DNA of 64,000 nt from Acinetobacter genomosp. 15BJ. Lineage in GTDB: Bacteria; Pseudomonadota; Gammaproteobacteria; Pseudomonadales; Moraxellaceae. Positions 18,891-27,312 of this stretch are shown one piece after another (position 1 is the first letter of the stretch; the number at the start of each line of letters is the position of its first letter). Position numbers and translations under genes: made by a program. The notes beneath the pieces were generated by a model. The model saw only the letters and a program-made list of their open reading frames with translations. It was not told where the DNA came from and did no database searches. Location of the stretch: assembly GCF_000400715.1 (NCBI RefSeq), contig NZ_KE007347.1, positions 1,595,382 through 1,659,381 of the forward strand, written 5' to 3'.

Positions 18891-19829
18891 ATGAAAAATC
18901 AAAACAGTCCAGAAATCATTAAAATTCAAGATCAAAATTTCGGTAATCATGTCGAGCATTGGAACTTACTGACAGATACTCCCGAAACGGATGTTCCCAA
19001 ATGGTTAGGATTGGCTCTTGATGCACCAGTAATGCCGATGGGTCTCTGTCAGGATGAGCATGAGATGGATCAATCATTCTGGCTGATTCAAGGTCCGAGT
19101 GGCGAAGCTGTTTCGATTAATCAAATTATTGCGGTTGAAGATCAAAAACCTCGTGCATTAAAAACAGCATTTCCAAGTTTTGATAGCCCATATAAATATG
19201 ATGCGCAAATCGAGCGAATTATTACCTGTGATTCTTCAACTCAGGCAGTATTACGTTTGAACTTAAATAAAAATACCATTATTTATGCATTCGATAATTT
19301 ATTCAGTGTAAATAGCTGTCAATATGACAAGAATCAAACCTATCAAGTTCAATTTAATGCTTGGGCGTATGAATTAGAAACGGTTTCGGCTGATGAGAAA
19401 ATCATTGTTGATGACCCTGCTTCAATTAAGCATCACCGCGCATTAAATGCGATTTTGACAGAGCATAATGGAATTGCCCCAGACAATTTACAAGAATTGA
19501 TTAATGACTGGCAACCAAAAACACCAGAAGATCAAGAACCTGTCACTGTCGACTTTTCTAAAATGGTTGCCTACTTATTTGGTGAAACATTAGGTCAAGA
19601 AGATGAGGCTTGGTTCCAAGGTAATATCGTCGGCAAAACTTCTATGCAGTTTATGCAAGAAGAATATACCCTTTATGATGTGACCCTAGTATTAGAAGAT
19701 GAGTTACCTGCAATCTTGATTCGTATTGCAACGAAGAATGAATTGTATAAAAACTTTAACATTGGCCAATATATTCGCGGTAACCTATGGATTCAGGCCA
19801 ATATTTATGCTAAAACTGCACATAAGTGA
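18891..19829 (+). CDS. Hypothetical protein, conserved-looking, unknown function
   Basis: The 312-residue soluble protein has no signal peptide, no membrane segment and no motif I recognise. It is acidic and has a coherent amphipathic composition, with repeated beta-type stretches and a C-terminal half (FSKMVAYLFGETLGQEDEAW to the end) that could be a separate domain. The frame continues upstream to a TTG at 18828, but the ATG at 18891 is preferred; neither has a good ribosome site. Codon use matches its neighbours. It stands alone on the plus strand, followed by a small membrane-peptide gene. Confidence 0.72.
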   Translation: MKNQNSPEIIKIQDQNFGNHVEHWNLLTDTPETDVPKWLGLALDAPVMPMGLCQDEHEMDQSFWLIQGPSGEAVSINQIIAVEDQKPRALKTAFPSFDSPYKYDAQIERIITCDSSTQAVLRLNLNKNTIIYAFDNLFSVNSCQYDKNQTYQVQFNAWAYELETVSADEKIIVDDPASIKHHRALNAILTEHNGIAPDNLQELINDWQPKTPEDQEPVTVDFSKMVAYLFGETLGQEDEAWFQGNIVGKTSMQFMQEEYTLYDVTLVLEDELPAILIRIATKNELYKNFNIGQYIRGNLWIQANIYAKTAHK

Positions 19830-19864
19830 CAAAAAATCACATAAATGGCATTTTAGGCGTTCTA

Positions 19865-20008
19865 ATGAAAATTATACCAGAACAAACGACCACCAGTCTG
19901 ATTCATTCGAGTGATCAAGGTCTTAAACTTGATGTTGGTGCTTTTTGCTTTTTTTTACTTGGTATGTTTTTAGCAGCACTCATGTTTCATCGAATTGGCT
20001 TTTTTTAA
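19865..20008 (+). CDS. Small single-span membrane peptide, hypothetical
   Basis: A 47-residue reading frame from ATG 19865 has a polar N-terminal half and one hydrophobic helix (FCFFLLGMFLAALMF, about residues 28-42). AGGCG lies at plausible spacing. It ends just before a strong bidirectional terminator and 35 bp after the preceding hypothetical gene, so it could be the last gene of that transcript. No family is recognised. It could also be chance. Confidence 0.45.
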   Translation: MKIIPEQTTTSLIHSSDQGLKLDVGAFCFFLLGMFLAALMFHRIGFF

Positions 20009-20033
20009 ACTTTTTGACCACTACCCTATTCGC

Positions 20034-20067
20034 AAATAAAAGCCCTCAATGCTGAGGGCTTTTATTT
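20034..20067. terminator. Bidirectional terminator between small ORF and serC
   Basis: A perfect 15-bp stem (AAATAAAAGCCCTCA and its complement) with a four-base loop sits between convergent genes, with T-runs in both directions. Confidence 0.88.
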
Positions 20068-20085
20068 TTAGCAGTACCTTATGGC

Positions 20086-21165
20086 TTAACCATGACGTTT
20101 CGCAAACTCATCCATAAAGTTCACCAATGCTTGAACACCTTCTAAAGGTACAGCATTGTAGATACTTGCACGCATACCGCCCACTGAACGGTGGCCTGCC
20201 AAGTTCAATAAGTGATTTTGTTCAGCTTCTTGCAAGAACGTCTTTTCAAGTGCTTCATCCGCTAATGTAAAAGGTACGTTCATCATTGAACGGTTTGGAA
20301 TGGCAATCGGGTTGTTATAGAAATCGCTTGAATCAATATAACCATAAAGCAGTTTTGCTTTCTCTTGGTTCACTTTATAGATCGCATCTACCCCACCCTG
20401 CTCAAGCAACCATTCAAACACAAGACCAGATAAATACCATGCGTAGGTCGCAGGAGTATTCACCATTGAACCATTTTTAGCTTGATCGGCATATTTTAAG
20501 ATGCTTGGAATTTCAGGTTGTGCTTGATCTAATAAATCATCACGAATGATCACAATAGTTAAACCTGCTGGGCCAATATTCTTTTGTGCACCCGCATAGA
20601 TCAAACCAAATTTGCTGACATCCAATGGCGCAGACAAAATGCTAGATGAATAGTCACAAACCAACGGTGCATTCACATCCGGAATAGCCGCGAATTGCAA
20701 ACCACCAATGGTCTCATTATCAGCATAATGTACATAAGCAGCATCGTTTGAAAGGTTCCAAGTACTTTGTTCAGTAATTGCATGCTTACCATCAATTAAA
20801 GTACCCGCTTCAACGATATTAATATCACCATAACGCTTGGCTTCTTTGAGTGCTTTCTCAGACCAGATACCTGTATGGATATAATCCGCCTTGTTATTTT
20901 TACCCAACAAATTCAGCGGAATTGCTGAAAACTGCAGCGATGCACCGCCTTGTAAAAACAAGACTTTATAATTTTCTGGGATGTTCATGAGCTTACGTAA
21001 ATCAGCCTCAGCCTTCTCAGCCACAGCAACATAGTCATTGCTACGATGACTCATTTCCATGATCGACAGACCTTTGCCCTGCCAATTCAACAATTCTTGT
21101 TGAGCTTTTTCTAAAACGGCAGTAGGTAATGCAGCAGGACCAGCGCAGAAATTATAAGCACGCAT
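20086..21165 (-). CDS. serC: Phosphoserine aminotransferase
   Basis: The PLP enzyme (359 residues from ATG 21165) converts 3-phosphohydroxypyruvate and glutamate to phosphoserine in serine synthesis, and has the parallel role in pyridoxine synthesis. Signatures are MRAYNFCAGPAALP at the start, MEMSHRSNDY near residue 44, CDYSSSILSAPLDVSKFG and the PLP-lysine block YAGAQKNIGPAG near residue 195, and GGMRASIYNAVPLEGV near the end. An AAGGGAA ribosome site supports the start; a nine-codon extension is less likely. Confidence 0.96.
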   Translation of the reverse strand: MRAYNFCAGPAALPTAVLEKAQQELLNWQGKGLSIMEMSHRSNDYVAVAEKAEADLRKLMNIPENYKVLFLQGGASLQFSAIPLNLLGKNNKADYIHTGIWSEKALKEAKRYGDINIVEAGTLIDGKHAITEQSTWNLSNDAAYVHYADNETIGGLQFAAIPDVNAPLVCDYSSSILSAPLDVSKFGLIYAGAQKNIGPAGLTIVIIRDDLLDQAQPEIPSILKYADQAKNGSMVNTPATYAWYLSGLVFEWLLEQGGVDAIYKVNQEKAKLLYGYIDSSDFYNNPIAIPNRSMMNVPFTLADEALEKTFLQEAEQNHLLNLAGHRSVGGMRASIYNAVPLEGVQALVNFMDEFAKRHG

Positions 21166-21497
21166 GAGTTTTCCCTTGTTAAAGTGGAACAAATTGGAAT
21201 GGGAATTTAACCATAGATTGGCGAAGCTTGCAGCAGCTTATCGCGTAAATATTTCAATTTAACCGAGAAAATAGTATTAGTTTTTCAATTCTATTTCATT
21301 CACTACTGAGATTTTAGGCCAAGATTTAATAGTCTATTAAAGCATCTTATTTTCACGTTTTTCTGAGATTTATTTAGATTAAAAACTCTACTTTTTACAA
21401 TTTCACTACACCAAAAGTGGTGATATAACTATTTAATTAAAAACATATTATTTTAATTTTATAAAAAGAATTTAGACTTACTCAGGATATTATTAAA
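21166..21497. other. Intergenic region between divergent serC and TolC operon
   Basis: Very AT-rich, with no gene. TACAAT (21396-21401) may be a -10 for the export operon. Just downstream, 21403-21423 is an imperfect 21-bp palindrome (TCAC..AC/GT..GTGA, six of ten pairs matching) placed where a repressor could block transcription. Confidence 0.4.
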
Positions 21498-23009
21498 TTG
21501 CGACATAACCGAATGTTGAAACAACATGATCGACCGAGTTTTAAGGTCCAGCAGCTTCCTAAAATGTTAAGCTTCAGTATAGGCTTAATTAGCTGCGCCC
21601 TATTTCCTACGGCCCTATTTGCACAAACATTGAGTTATAGCCAAGCTGAACAATATGTTGTGGAAAATGCCTATTCAACACAAGCCCAACAAGCCTTACA
21701 ACAAGCCTCTCAACTTGAAATGGAAGCAGTAAAGCATCTCGGTTTACCTCGTATTGATTTAAATGCTCGTGCCTATTCATTTCATAGTGAAACCAGCGTG
21801 CCCTTAGAATCGAGTAAACGTCGACTCGAAAACTCACTCACTCGTGGATTTGACGACAAATTGTCGCAATGGGGCAATGTGCTTCCACCAGAAGTGATTG
21901 ATCAAGTCAGCCAAGGTTTTGATCAGACGGTCAATGAAGGGTTGAATCAGGTTCCCAACAATCTTGATGTGACAGTGAAAGACCATGATGTCCGCACTTC
22001 TATCTCGATGGTAATGCCGCTCTATACCGGCGGTAAAATTAACAGTGCCAAGCAAATTGCAACGATTCAAGCACAACGCTCAAACATCAGTGAAAAACAA
22101 CAACAAGACTCACAACGTTTTGAGATGATTCAATCGTATTTTAATGTGCAATTACAACAGCAGTTACTCAATGCCAGCCTGTTTAATTTAAATGCCATGC
22201 AAGAACACTATAACAATGCACTTAAATTAGAGAAACAAGGCTTTATTAATAAAGGACAACGCATGCAGTTTGAAGTGGCGCGTAATAATGCAGAACGCAC
22301 CTATCAAAATGCGCAGTCGAATCTGCAAGCGAGCCAGTTTAGTCTAAAAAATCTATTACAGAGCAAAGAGGCTTTAAACCTCACGACCCCACTATTTGTA
22401 AATACCAGCCAAAATCACTCTTTGGATAAACTGCTGGCAAATTACGATCAAAACTCAAGTTTGATTAAAAAGCTGCAAATGGATACCCAACTTGCCAATG
22501 AAAATATTAAAGTACAGCAGTCTGCAAAAAAGCCAAGCCTGTTTGCCTTTGGTGAATATGGGTTGGACAATAAAGAGAATTGGATTGTCGGTGTGATGGC
22601 CAAATACAATTTATTCTCAGGCATTGATAACAACAAAAATATCCGCGCTGCCGAACTGAAAAAATATGCTGCAGAATTGATGACCGAACGCACCAAGCAA
22701 GAAGTGGAAAATGTGCTGTATAAATCTTATAGCGAATTAAATGCATCTCAAACCAGTCATCAACTATTAACTCAGAACACCAAAGCCGCACAAGAAAACT
22801 TACGTATCCAACAGCTTTCATTTAAAGAAGGTATGGGCACAGCGACTCAAGTAATCGATGCACAAAATGCCTTCAGCGCGTTAAGAAGTGAAATGGCAAT
22901 AAATTCATATAAATACATCTTATCTTTAGCCACCTTATTACAAAGCTACGGTTCAATTGATGAGTTCAAGCTTTATGTTAATCAACCACGTACAGACTAT
23001 ATCCGTTAA
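21498..23009 (+). CDS. TolC family outer membrane efflux protein
   Basis: The 503-residue protein has a signal peptide (about residues 22-43, cleaving after ALFA) and two repeats of the outer-membrane efflux fold, rich in heptad-like Gln/Ala/Asn helices (for example QATQVIDAQNAFSALRSEMA near residue 455). It would form the trimeric exit duct for the HlyD and ABC-2 proteins encoded next. The first start is TTG 21498 with AGGA ten bases upstream; ATG 21513 is possible but has no ribosome site at good spacing. It is the first of four same-strand genes spaced by 12 bp or less. Confidence 0.87.
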   Translation: MRHNRMLKQHDRPSFKVQQLPKMLSFSIGLISCALFPTALFAQTLSYSQAEQYVVENAYSTQAQQALQQASQLEMEAVKHLGLPRIDLNARAYSFHSETSVPLESSKRRLENSLTRGFDDKLSQWGNVLPPEVIDQVSQGFDQTVNEGLNQVPNNLDVTVKDHDVRTSISMVMPLYTGGKINSAKQIATIQAQRSNISEKQQQDSQRFEMIQSYFNVQLQQQLLNASLFNLNAMQEHYNNALKLEKQGFINKGQRMQFEVARNNAERTYQNAQSNLQASQFSLKNLLQSKEALNLTTPLFVNTSQNHSLDKLLANYDQNSSLIKKLQMDTQLANENIKVQQSAKKPSLFAFGEYGLDNKENWIVGVMAKYNLFSGIDNNKNIRAAELKKYAAELMTERTKQEVENVLYKSYSELNASQTSHQLLTQNTKAAQENLRIQQLSFKEGMGTATQVIDAQNAFSALRSEMAINSYKYILSLATLLQSYGSIDEFKLYVNQPRTDYIR

Positions 23010-23021
23010 TTGGAGAAATTT

Positions 23022-24179
23022 ATGAGCCAAGATCAATCATCATCCAATTCAGAACGCGATACAGATCAAGTGGAGAATAAGACTGAGACCCAAGCTTCTG
23101 AACCATCTCAAGTGCAAGCCACCTCTACAGAAAAAGTAGAACAGTCGAGACCTGAGACCTCAAATCAACAACTGCCTCCAACAGAGCCACCAAAAAAAGG
23201 GAAGGCAAAAATCATCGGCTTAATTATTCTAATTCTGCTGTTAGGTCTGATTGCATTTGGTTTATGGAAAGCTTATCAACCGCAAGCGATTGAGTTACAA
23301 GGTCGGGTTGAGTCAGAAACGGTACATATCAGCACCAAAGTCCCGAGCCGTATTGAAGAGTTTTATGTGTCTGAAGGCCAGCCTGTTAAAAAAGGTCAAG
23401 CCTTAGTTCGTTTTGTCAGTCCTGAATTAGAGGCCAAAAAAGAACAGGCACAAGCGGCATTACAAAGTGCGACTGCTTTTCATTCGACCGTGTATCGTGG
23501 TGCACAACAAGAAAATATCGATACGCTCTATGCCAATTGGCAAGCGATGAAAACCCAAGCTGAATTAGCAGCAACAACCTACAAGCGTGGTGAAACCTTA
23601 TTTCAACAAGGCGTGATTTCTCGCCAACGTCGTGACGAAATGCTTGCAGCACAGACCTCTGCACGTGAAACAGCCGAGGCATCGTACCAACAATATGCAC
23701 GTGCCAAACGTGGTAGTACAGAACAACAAAAATCAACTGCCGACGCGCAAGTTGCGATGGCTCAAGCGGCGGTGAAAGAAGCGAATGCACTGACTGAAGA
23801 AACTAAACTGTATTCACCAACAGATGGAACCGTATCTAAGACCTATGGCAAACCTACGGAATTAGTCGCAACAGCTGTTCCTGTGGTCAGCATTATCGAA
23901 GATCATGATTTGTGGGTCAGCTTAAATGTCCGCGAAGACATGTATAGCTCTGTTTATAAAATGAAAACGATTGAAGGATTTATTCCTGCACTTAATCGTA
24001 AAGAAACTTTCAAAGTCAAAAATATTGATGCTGAAGGTGACTTTGCGACAATTAAAACTACACGTCAAACCGGTGGTTATGATATTCGTAGTTTCAAATT
24101 TCACCTTGTACCAGAACAAAGCATTCCAGATTTAAAAGTTGGTATGAGTGTGTTGTTTAAAATTGAAGAGGCAAAATAA
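23022..24179 (+). CDS. HlyD family periplasmic adaptor (membrane fusion protein)
   Basis: From ATG 23022 (GGAG nearby) the protein has 385 residues. The first 60 are polar, Gln/Ser/Glu-rich and cytoplasmic; one helix (IIGLIILILLLGLIAFGLWKAY, about residues 62-85) spans the inner membrane; a lipoyl-like half (GRVESETVHISTKVPSRIEEFYVSEGQPVKKGQALV) follows, then a long helical hairpin, the second lipoyl half (LYSPTDGTVSKTYGKPTELV) and a beta-barrel. This is the standard bridge between an inner-membrane pump and TolC. It sits 12 bp after the TolC gene and 3 bp before the first permease. Confidence 0.9.
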   Translation: MSQDQSSSNSERDTDQVENKTETQASEPSQVQATSTEKVEQSRPETSNQQLPPTEPPKKGKAKIIGLIILILLLGLIAFGLWKAYQPQAIELQGRVESETVHISTKVPSRIEEFYVSEGQPVKKGQALVRFVSPELEAKKEQAQAALQSATAFHSTVYRGAQQENIDTLYANWQAMKTQAELAATTYKRGETLFQQGVISRQRRDEMLAAQTSARETAEASYQQYARAKRGSTEQQKSTADAQVAMAQAAVKEANALTEETKLYSPTDGTVSKTYGKPTELVATAVPVVSIIEDHDLWVSLNVREDMYSSVYKMKTIEGFIPALNRKETFKVKNIDAEGDFATIKTTRQTGGYDIRSFKFHLVPEQSIPDLKVGMSVLFKIEEAK

Positions 24180-24182
24180 GCA

Positions 24183-25313
24183 ATGTTTGCAGTAATGCTG
24201 CGGGAATTGCGCTATTTAAAACGCCATAAAGTTGATTTGTTTATGGCGGTCATTGCCCCTTTGCTGGTAATTTTACTATTTGGCAGTATGTTTTCCGCTG
24301 GTAAAGCGGAACATTTACCGATTGTGGTGATTGATCAAGATCAAAGTGAAATGAGCCGTAAAGTGATTCATGCACTTAGCATCAATCATACTTTGAAAGT
24401 AAAAACCATTACCGCCAGTCAAGATGAAGCAGAACGATTAATCAACAAAACTGAAGCTTGGGGATTCGTGATGATCCCTGAGGGGGCTGAGCAACGTCTG
24501 GTCAAAGCCCAAGATGCGCAGATCAGTATTGCCTATAACCAGTCTTTTTTTAGTATCGGTAATACCATTTCCTCTGCGATGCTGATCAGCACTTTAAATG
24601 GTATGGCGGATTATATGGGGCAAAACTATTTAGCCAATACCATTCCCTATTTAGATATGCCCACGCCACATATCAAAATCTCAACCCTATATAACCCAAG
24701 CATGAGTTATGAACTGTTTCTAGAACCTTTTATGGTGCCAGCAGTTTTACATTTATTATTGTGTTGCTGTGTGGCTTTTGCTATCGGGCAGGAATTTAAA
24801 CGCAAGACTGTCGGTGAATGGGTCCAATCAAAACAAATTATCTCCAGTCTACTAGGTAAAATCCTGCTCTATGTCTTTATCTTCTGCGCCTGGACTTGGT
24901 GTTGGATGTTCTGGCTCGCACATATTCGTGGTTACTTTATCGCAGGTTCACTTACACTGATCCTTGTTGCACAGTTTTTGCTGTATTTTGCCTATGCCGT
25001 GATTAGCAGTACTGTCGTTTTGGCCACCCAGAACTTGCCCAAAACCTTTGGTTTTATCGCACTTTATGGCGGATCATCACCGAGCTTCTCAGGCATTACC
25101 CTTCCCTTGAATAATGCACCCGCATTTACTCAATTCTGGTCGATGATTATTCCCTACACCCCTTATGCCAAACTACAGACCGAACAATGGATTATTGGCA
25201 GTGATCTATATGTTTCATTAGTTCCATTGGGGATACTGCTGATCTTTGCAGGGTTATTCTTTGCATTGAGCATACGTTTGTTAAAGAAAAATACTCAGGA
25301 GCTGTGCTCATGA
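24183..25313 (+). CDS. ABC-2 type permease (YbhS/YbhR-like), first copy
   Basis: The 376-residue protein has one N-terminal helix (DLFMAVIAPLLVILLFGSMF), a periplasmic domain of about 140 residues, and five C-terminal helices, the ABC-2 layout of YbhS/YbhR and YhhJ. LPIVVIDQDQSEMSRKVIHAL is a family block after helix 1. It would be half of a heterodimeric pump with the next gene. No ATP-binding subunit is encoded in or next to the operon, which is discussed under findings. Substrate is unknown. Confidence 0.85.
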   Translation: MFAVMLRELRYLKRHKVDLFMAVIAPLLVILLFGSMFSAGKAEHLPIVVIDQDQSEMSRKVIHALSINHTLKVKTITASQDEAERLINKTEAWGFVMIPEGAEQRLVKAQDAQISIAYNQSFFSIGNTISSAMLISTLNGMADYMGQNYLANTIPYLDMPTPHIKISTLYNPSMSYELFLEPFMVPAVLHLLLCCCVAFAIGQEFKRKTVGEWVQSKQIISSLLGKILLYVFIFCAWTWCWMFWLAHIRGYFIAGSLTLILVAQFLLYFAYAVISSTVVLATQNLPKTFGFIALYGGSSPSFSGITLPLNNAPAFTQFWSMIIPYTPYAKLQTEQWIIGSDLYVSLVPLGILLIFAGLFFALSIRLLKKNTQELCS

Positions 25314-26398
25314 AATCATTTTTCGGCTATTACCTACAGACCTTTAAAAACATTTTTGCCAATAGCTCGGTGTTTACCACCCTCATTGCCGCAATCTTTC
25401 TCTATAGTTTTTTCTATCCAACTGCCTATAAAGCACAAACTGCTGAAGATATTCCGATTGTGATTGTGGATGAAGAACAGAGCATTTTGACCTCAAAAAT
25501 CATCAGCCAAGCATCTAATAGTCCGCATATCAAGATCACCACCGTGACAGATAACTTTCTCGAAGCACAGCGCATGGTGAAAAACCAGCAAGCTGAAGGT
25601 ATTTTGCTACTTCCTGAAAACCTGACCAATAGCTTAAAACGCGGTGAAATGGGCGGTATTGGCTTGTATTTGAGTACAGCTTATTTCATCCGGACCAAAG
25701 AAGTAGGTGTCGGTTTAGCTAGTTCGATCGAATATACCCTGAAAGAGCATCTCGAAAAGTTTGGAAGTGCTTCTGCTTTTGAACCAGAAATTTCGATCCA
25801 CCAAATTCCATTGTTTAACACCATGTCTGGTTATGGCAGTTATATCTTCCCTGCTGTGGCCAGTTTAATTATTCATCAGACTATTCTGCTCGGTCTTGCA
25901 ATGCTGATCGCCAGTTACCGTGAACAAGGCTGGATGGCAAAACCCGTAGAATTCTGGGCAACTTTCGCAGCGATCTTTACCACAGGTTGTTTAGGCTGCC
26001 TGTATTTATTTGGCTTTACCTTCTGGTTATATGAATATCCACATGGTGGCAATTTCTGGGGCATGCTGCTTGCCGTGCCGATCTATGTCAGTTGCGTGAT
26101 TGGCCTAGGTATGTTGGTGGGTTCACTGGTTGATATGCCAGAACGGGTTGGTCATTTAATTGTAGTGACTTCTGTACCCTTGTTCTTGCTGACAGGTACC
26201 GCGTGGCCACATGAAGCGATGCCGCTTTGGATGCAATGGTTTGCATGGACACTGCCTTCAACCCATGGGGTACAACTCTTTGTTCAACTGAATCAGATGG
26301 GTGTACCAACATCCATTGTGGTGCCGAAACTGATTTATCTTGCAACACTCGCTGCAATATTATTGGCGATTTCTTATTATCGTCTGGTTAAAAAATAG
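25310..26398 (+). CDS. ABC-2 type permease, second copy
   Basis: The 362-residue partner starts at ATG 25310, overlapping the previous stop (ATGA), with CAGGAG at good spacing. It has the same layout: an N-terminal helix, a periplasmic domain with IPIVIVDEEQSILTSKIISQA, and five C-terminal helices including LTGTAWPHEAMPLWMQWFAWTLPSTHGVQLF, which is conserved in the family. It resembles the first permease in plan but is clearly diverged, so a heterodimer is likely. It closes the TolC-HlyD-permease operon. Confidence 0.85.
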   Translation: MKSFFGYYLQTFKNIFANSSVFTTLIAAIFLYSFFYPTAYKAQTAEDIPIVIVDEEQSILTSKIISQASNSPHIKITTVTDNFLEAQRMVKNQQAEGILLLPENLTNSLKRGEMGGIGLYLSTAYFIRTKEVGVGLASSIEYTLKEHLEKFGSASAFEPEISIHQIPLFNTMSGYGSYIFPAVASLIIHQTILLGLAMLIASYREQGWMAKPVEFWATFAAIFTTGCLGCLYLFGFTFWLYEYPHGGNFWGMLLAVPIYVSCVIGLGMLVGSLVDMPERVGHLIVVTSVPLFLLTGTAWPHEAMPLWMQWFAWTLPSTHGVQLFVQLNQMGVPTSIVVPKLIYLATLAAILLAISYYRLVKK

Positions 26399-26408
26399 TG
26401 TTTTTCGC

Positions 26409-26425
26409 TTTAAGTTGATATTAAG
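26409..26425 (+). promoter_or_regulatory. Candidate PmrA box upstream of the lipid A modification operon
   Basis: TTTAAG, five bases (TTGAT), then ATTAAG. This matches exactly the HTTAAD-N5-HTTAAD direct repeat reported for Acinetobacter PmrA. CATATT (26436-26441), ten bases downstream, could be the -10. The site lies 92 bp before the start of the NaxD-like gene. Sequence match is seen; binding is inferred. Confidence 0.65.
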
Positions 26426-26456
26426 GATCTCTTGGCATATTGCTTCAATCGTAGAC

Positions 26457-26495
26457 ATTAAAAGGTAAGACTAAATTTGGCGCTTACCTTTTAAT
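26457..26495 (+). repeat. Perfect 13-bp inverted repeat in the leader of the NaxD-like gene
   Basis: ATTAAAAGGTAAG and its exact complement are separated by 13 bases. It lies downstream of the PmrA-box-like site and ends 11 bases before the GAGG ribosome site. It could be a leader hairpin or an operator. There is no T-run, so a simple terminator is unlikely. Confidence 0.7.
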
Positions 26496-26517
26496 CCATC
26501 TGAATTGAGGCATGGAT

Positions 26518-27312
26518 ATGGCTAAAGTATGCTATTGCGCTGATGACTTCGCAATGAATCCTGAGATTTCAGATGCGATTCTATTGCTGATCCAAACAGG
26601 TGCTTTACATGCAACTTCTTGCATGACACAAGCGGAGCATTGGTCTATTGCAGCACAACAGCTCAAGCCAATCTCCAACAATATTGATGTCGGTTTACAC
26701 CTAAATTTCACCCATAGATTTAGCTCAGCAAACACGACATTTTCATTGCCAATATTAATGCTCAAAGCATGGAGCCGACAGCTAGACAGTAAACTCATTC
26801 AACAAAGTATTGAGCAACAATGGAATGCGTTTGTTGAGCTAATGGGAAAACAACCTGATTTTATTGATGGACATCAACATATCCACCAATTTCCTGTTAT
26901 TCGGGATGTATTAGTTCACTTCCTTAAACAGCAGAATTTTCAAGGATGGGTTAGAAACCTACAACATCCACTCACCATTTCTAATTACACCATCAAAACA
27001 CGTTTGCTTTCAGCGTTAGGAGCAGCAAGCTTAGCGAGTCAGTGCAAGCAAAAAAATATACATCAAAACCATTATTTCGCAGGCATCTATGATTTTGAGC
27101 ACAAAAATTACGCTCAACTCAATCAACAATGGTTAATGCGCGCGCAAGATAATTTATTGATCATGTGCCATCCAGCCACGCAAGCAGTTGATCAGCAGGA
27201 TCCAATTGCTCAAGCACGTGTCCGAGAATTCCAATACCTCAGTTCATCTCAGTTTCGTGATGATTGTCGAATCTATCAAATTTCGCTGAGCCCAATGGAT
27301 ACATTATTATGA
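26518..27312 (+). CDS. naxD: ChbG/HpnK (YdjC) family polysaccharide deacetylase, NaxD-like
   Basis: The 264-residue protein has the YdjC metal site: Asp9-Asp10 in CADDFA, His61 in VGLHLNFTH and the His pair in IDGHQHIHQFP near residue 122, plus MCHPA near residue 220. In Francisella and Acinetobacter baumannii NaxD removes the acetyl group from undecaprenyl-phosphate-N-acetylgalactosamine so the amino sugar can be moved to lipid A. Start 26518 is preferred over 26512 because GAGG is seven bases away rather than one. The next three genes supply the rest of such a pathway and overlap or abut. The symbol rests on family plus context; a role on another amino sugar is possible. Confidence 0.78.
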   Translation: MAKVCYCADDFAMNPEISDAILLLIQTGALHATSCMTQAEHWSIAAQQLKPISNNIDVGLHLNFTHRFSSANTTFSLPILMLKAWSRQLDSKLIQQSIEQQWNAFVELMGKQPDFIDGHQHIHQFPVIRDVLVHFLKQQNFQGWVRNLQHPLTISNYTIKTRLLSALGAASLASQCKQKNIHQNHYFAGIYDFEHKNYAQLNQQWLMRAQDNLLIMCHPATQAVDQQDPIAQARVREFQYLSSSQFRDDCRIYQISLSPMDTLL

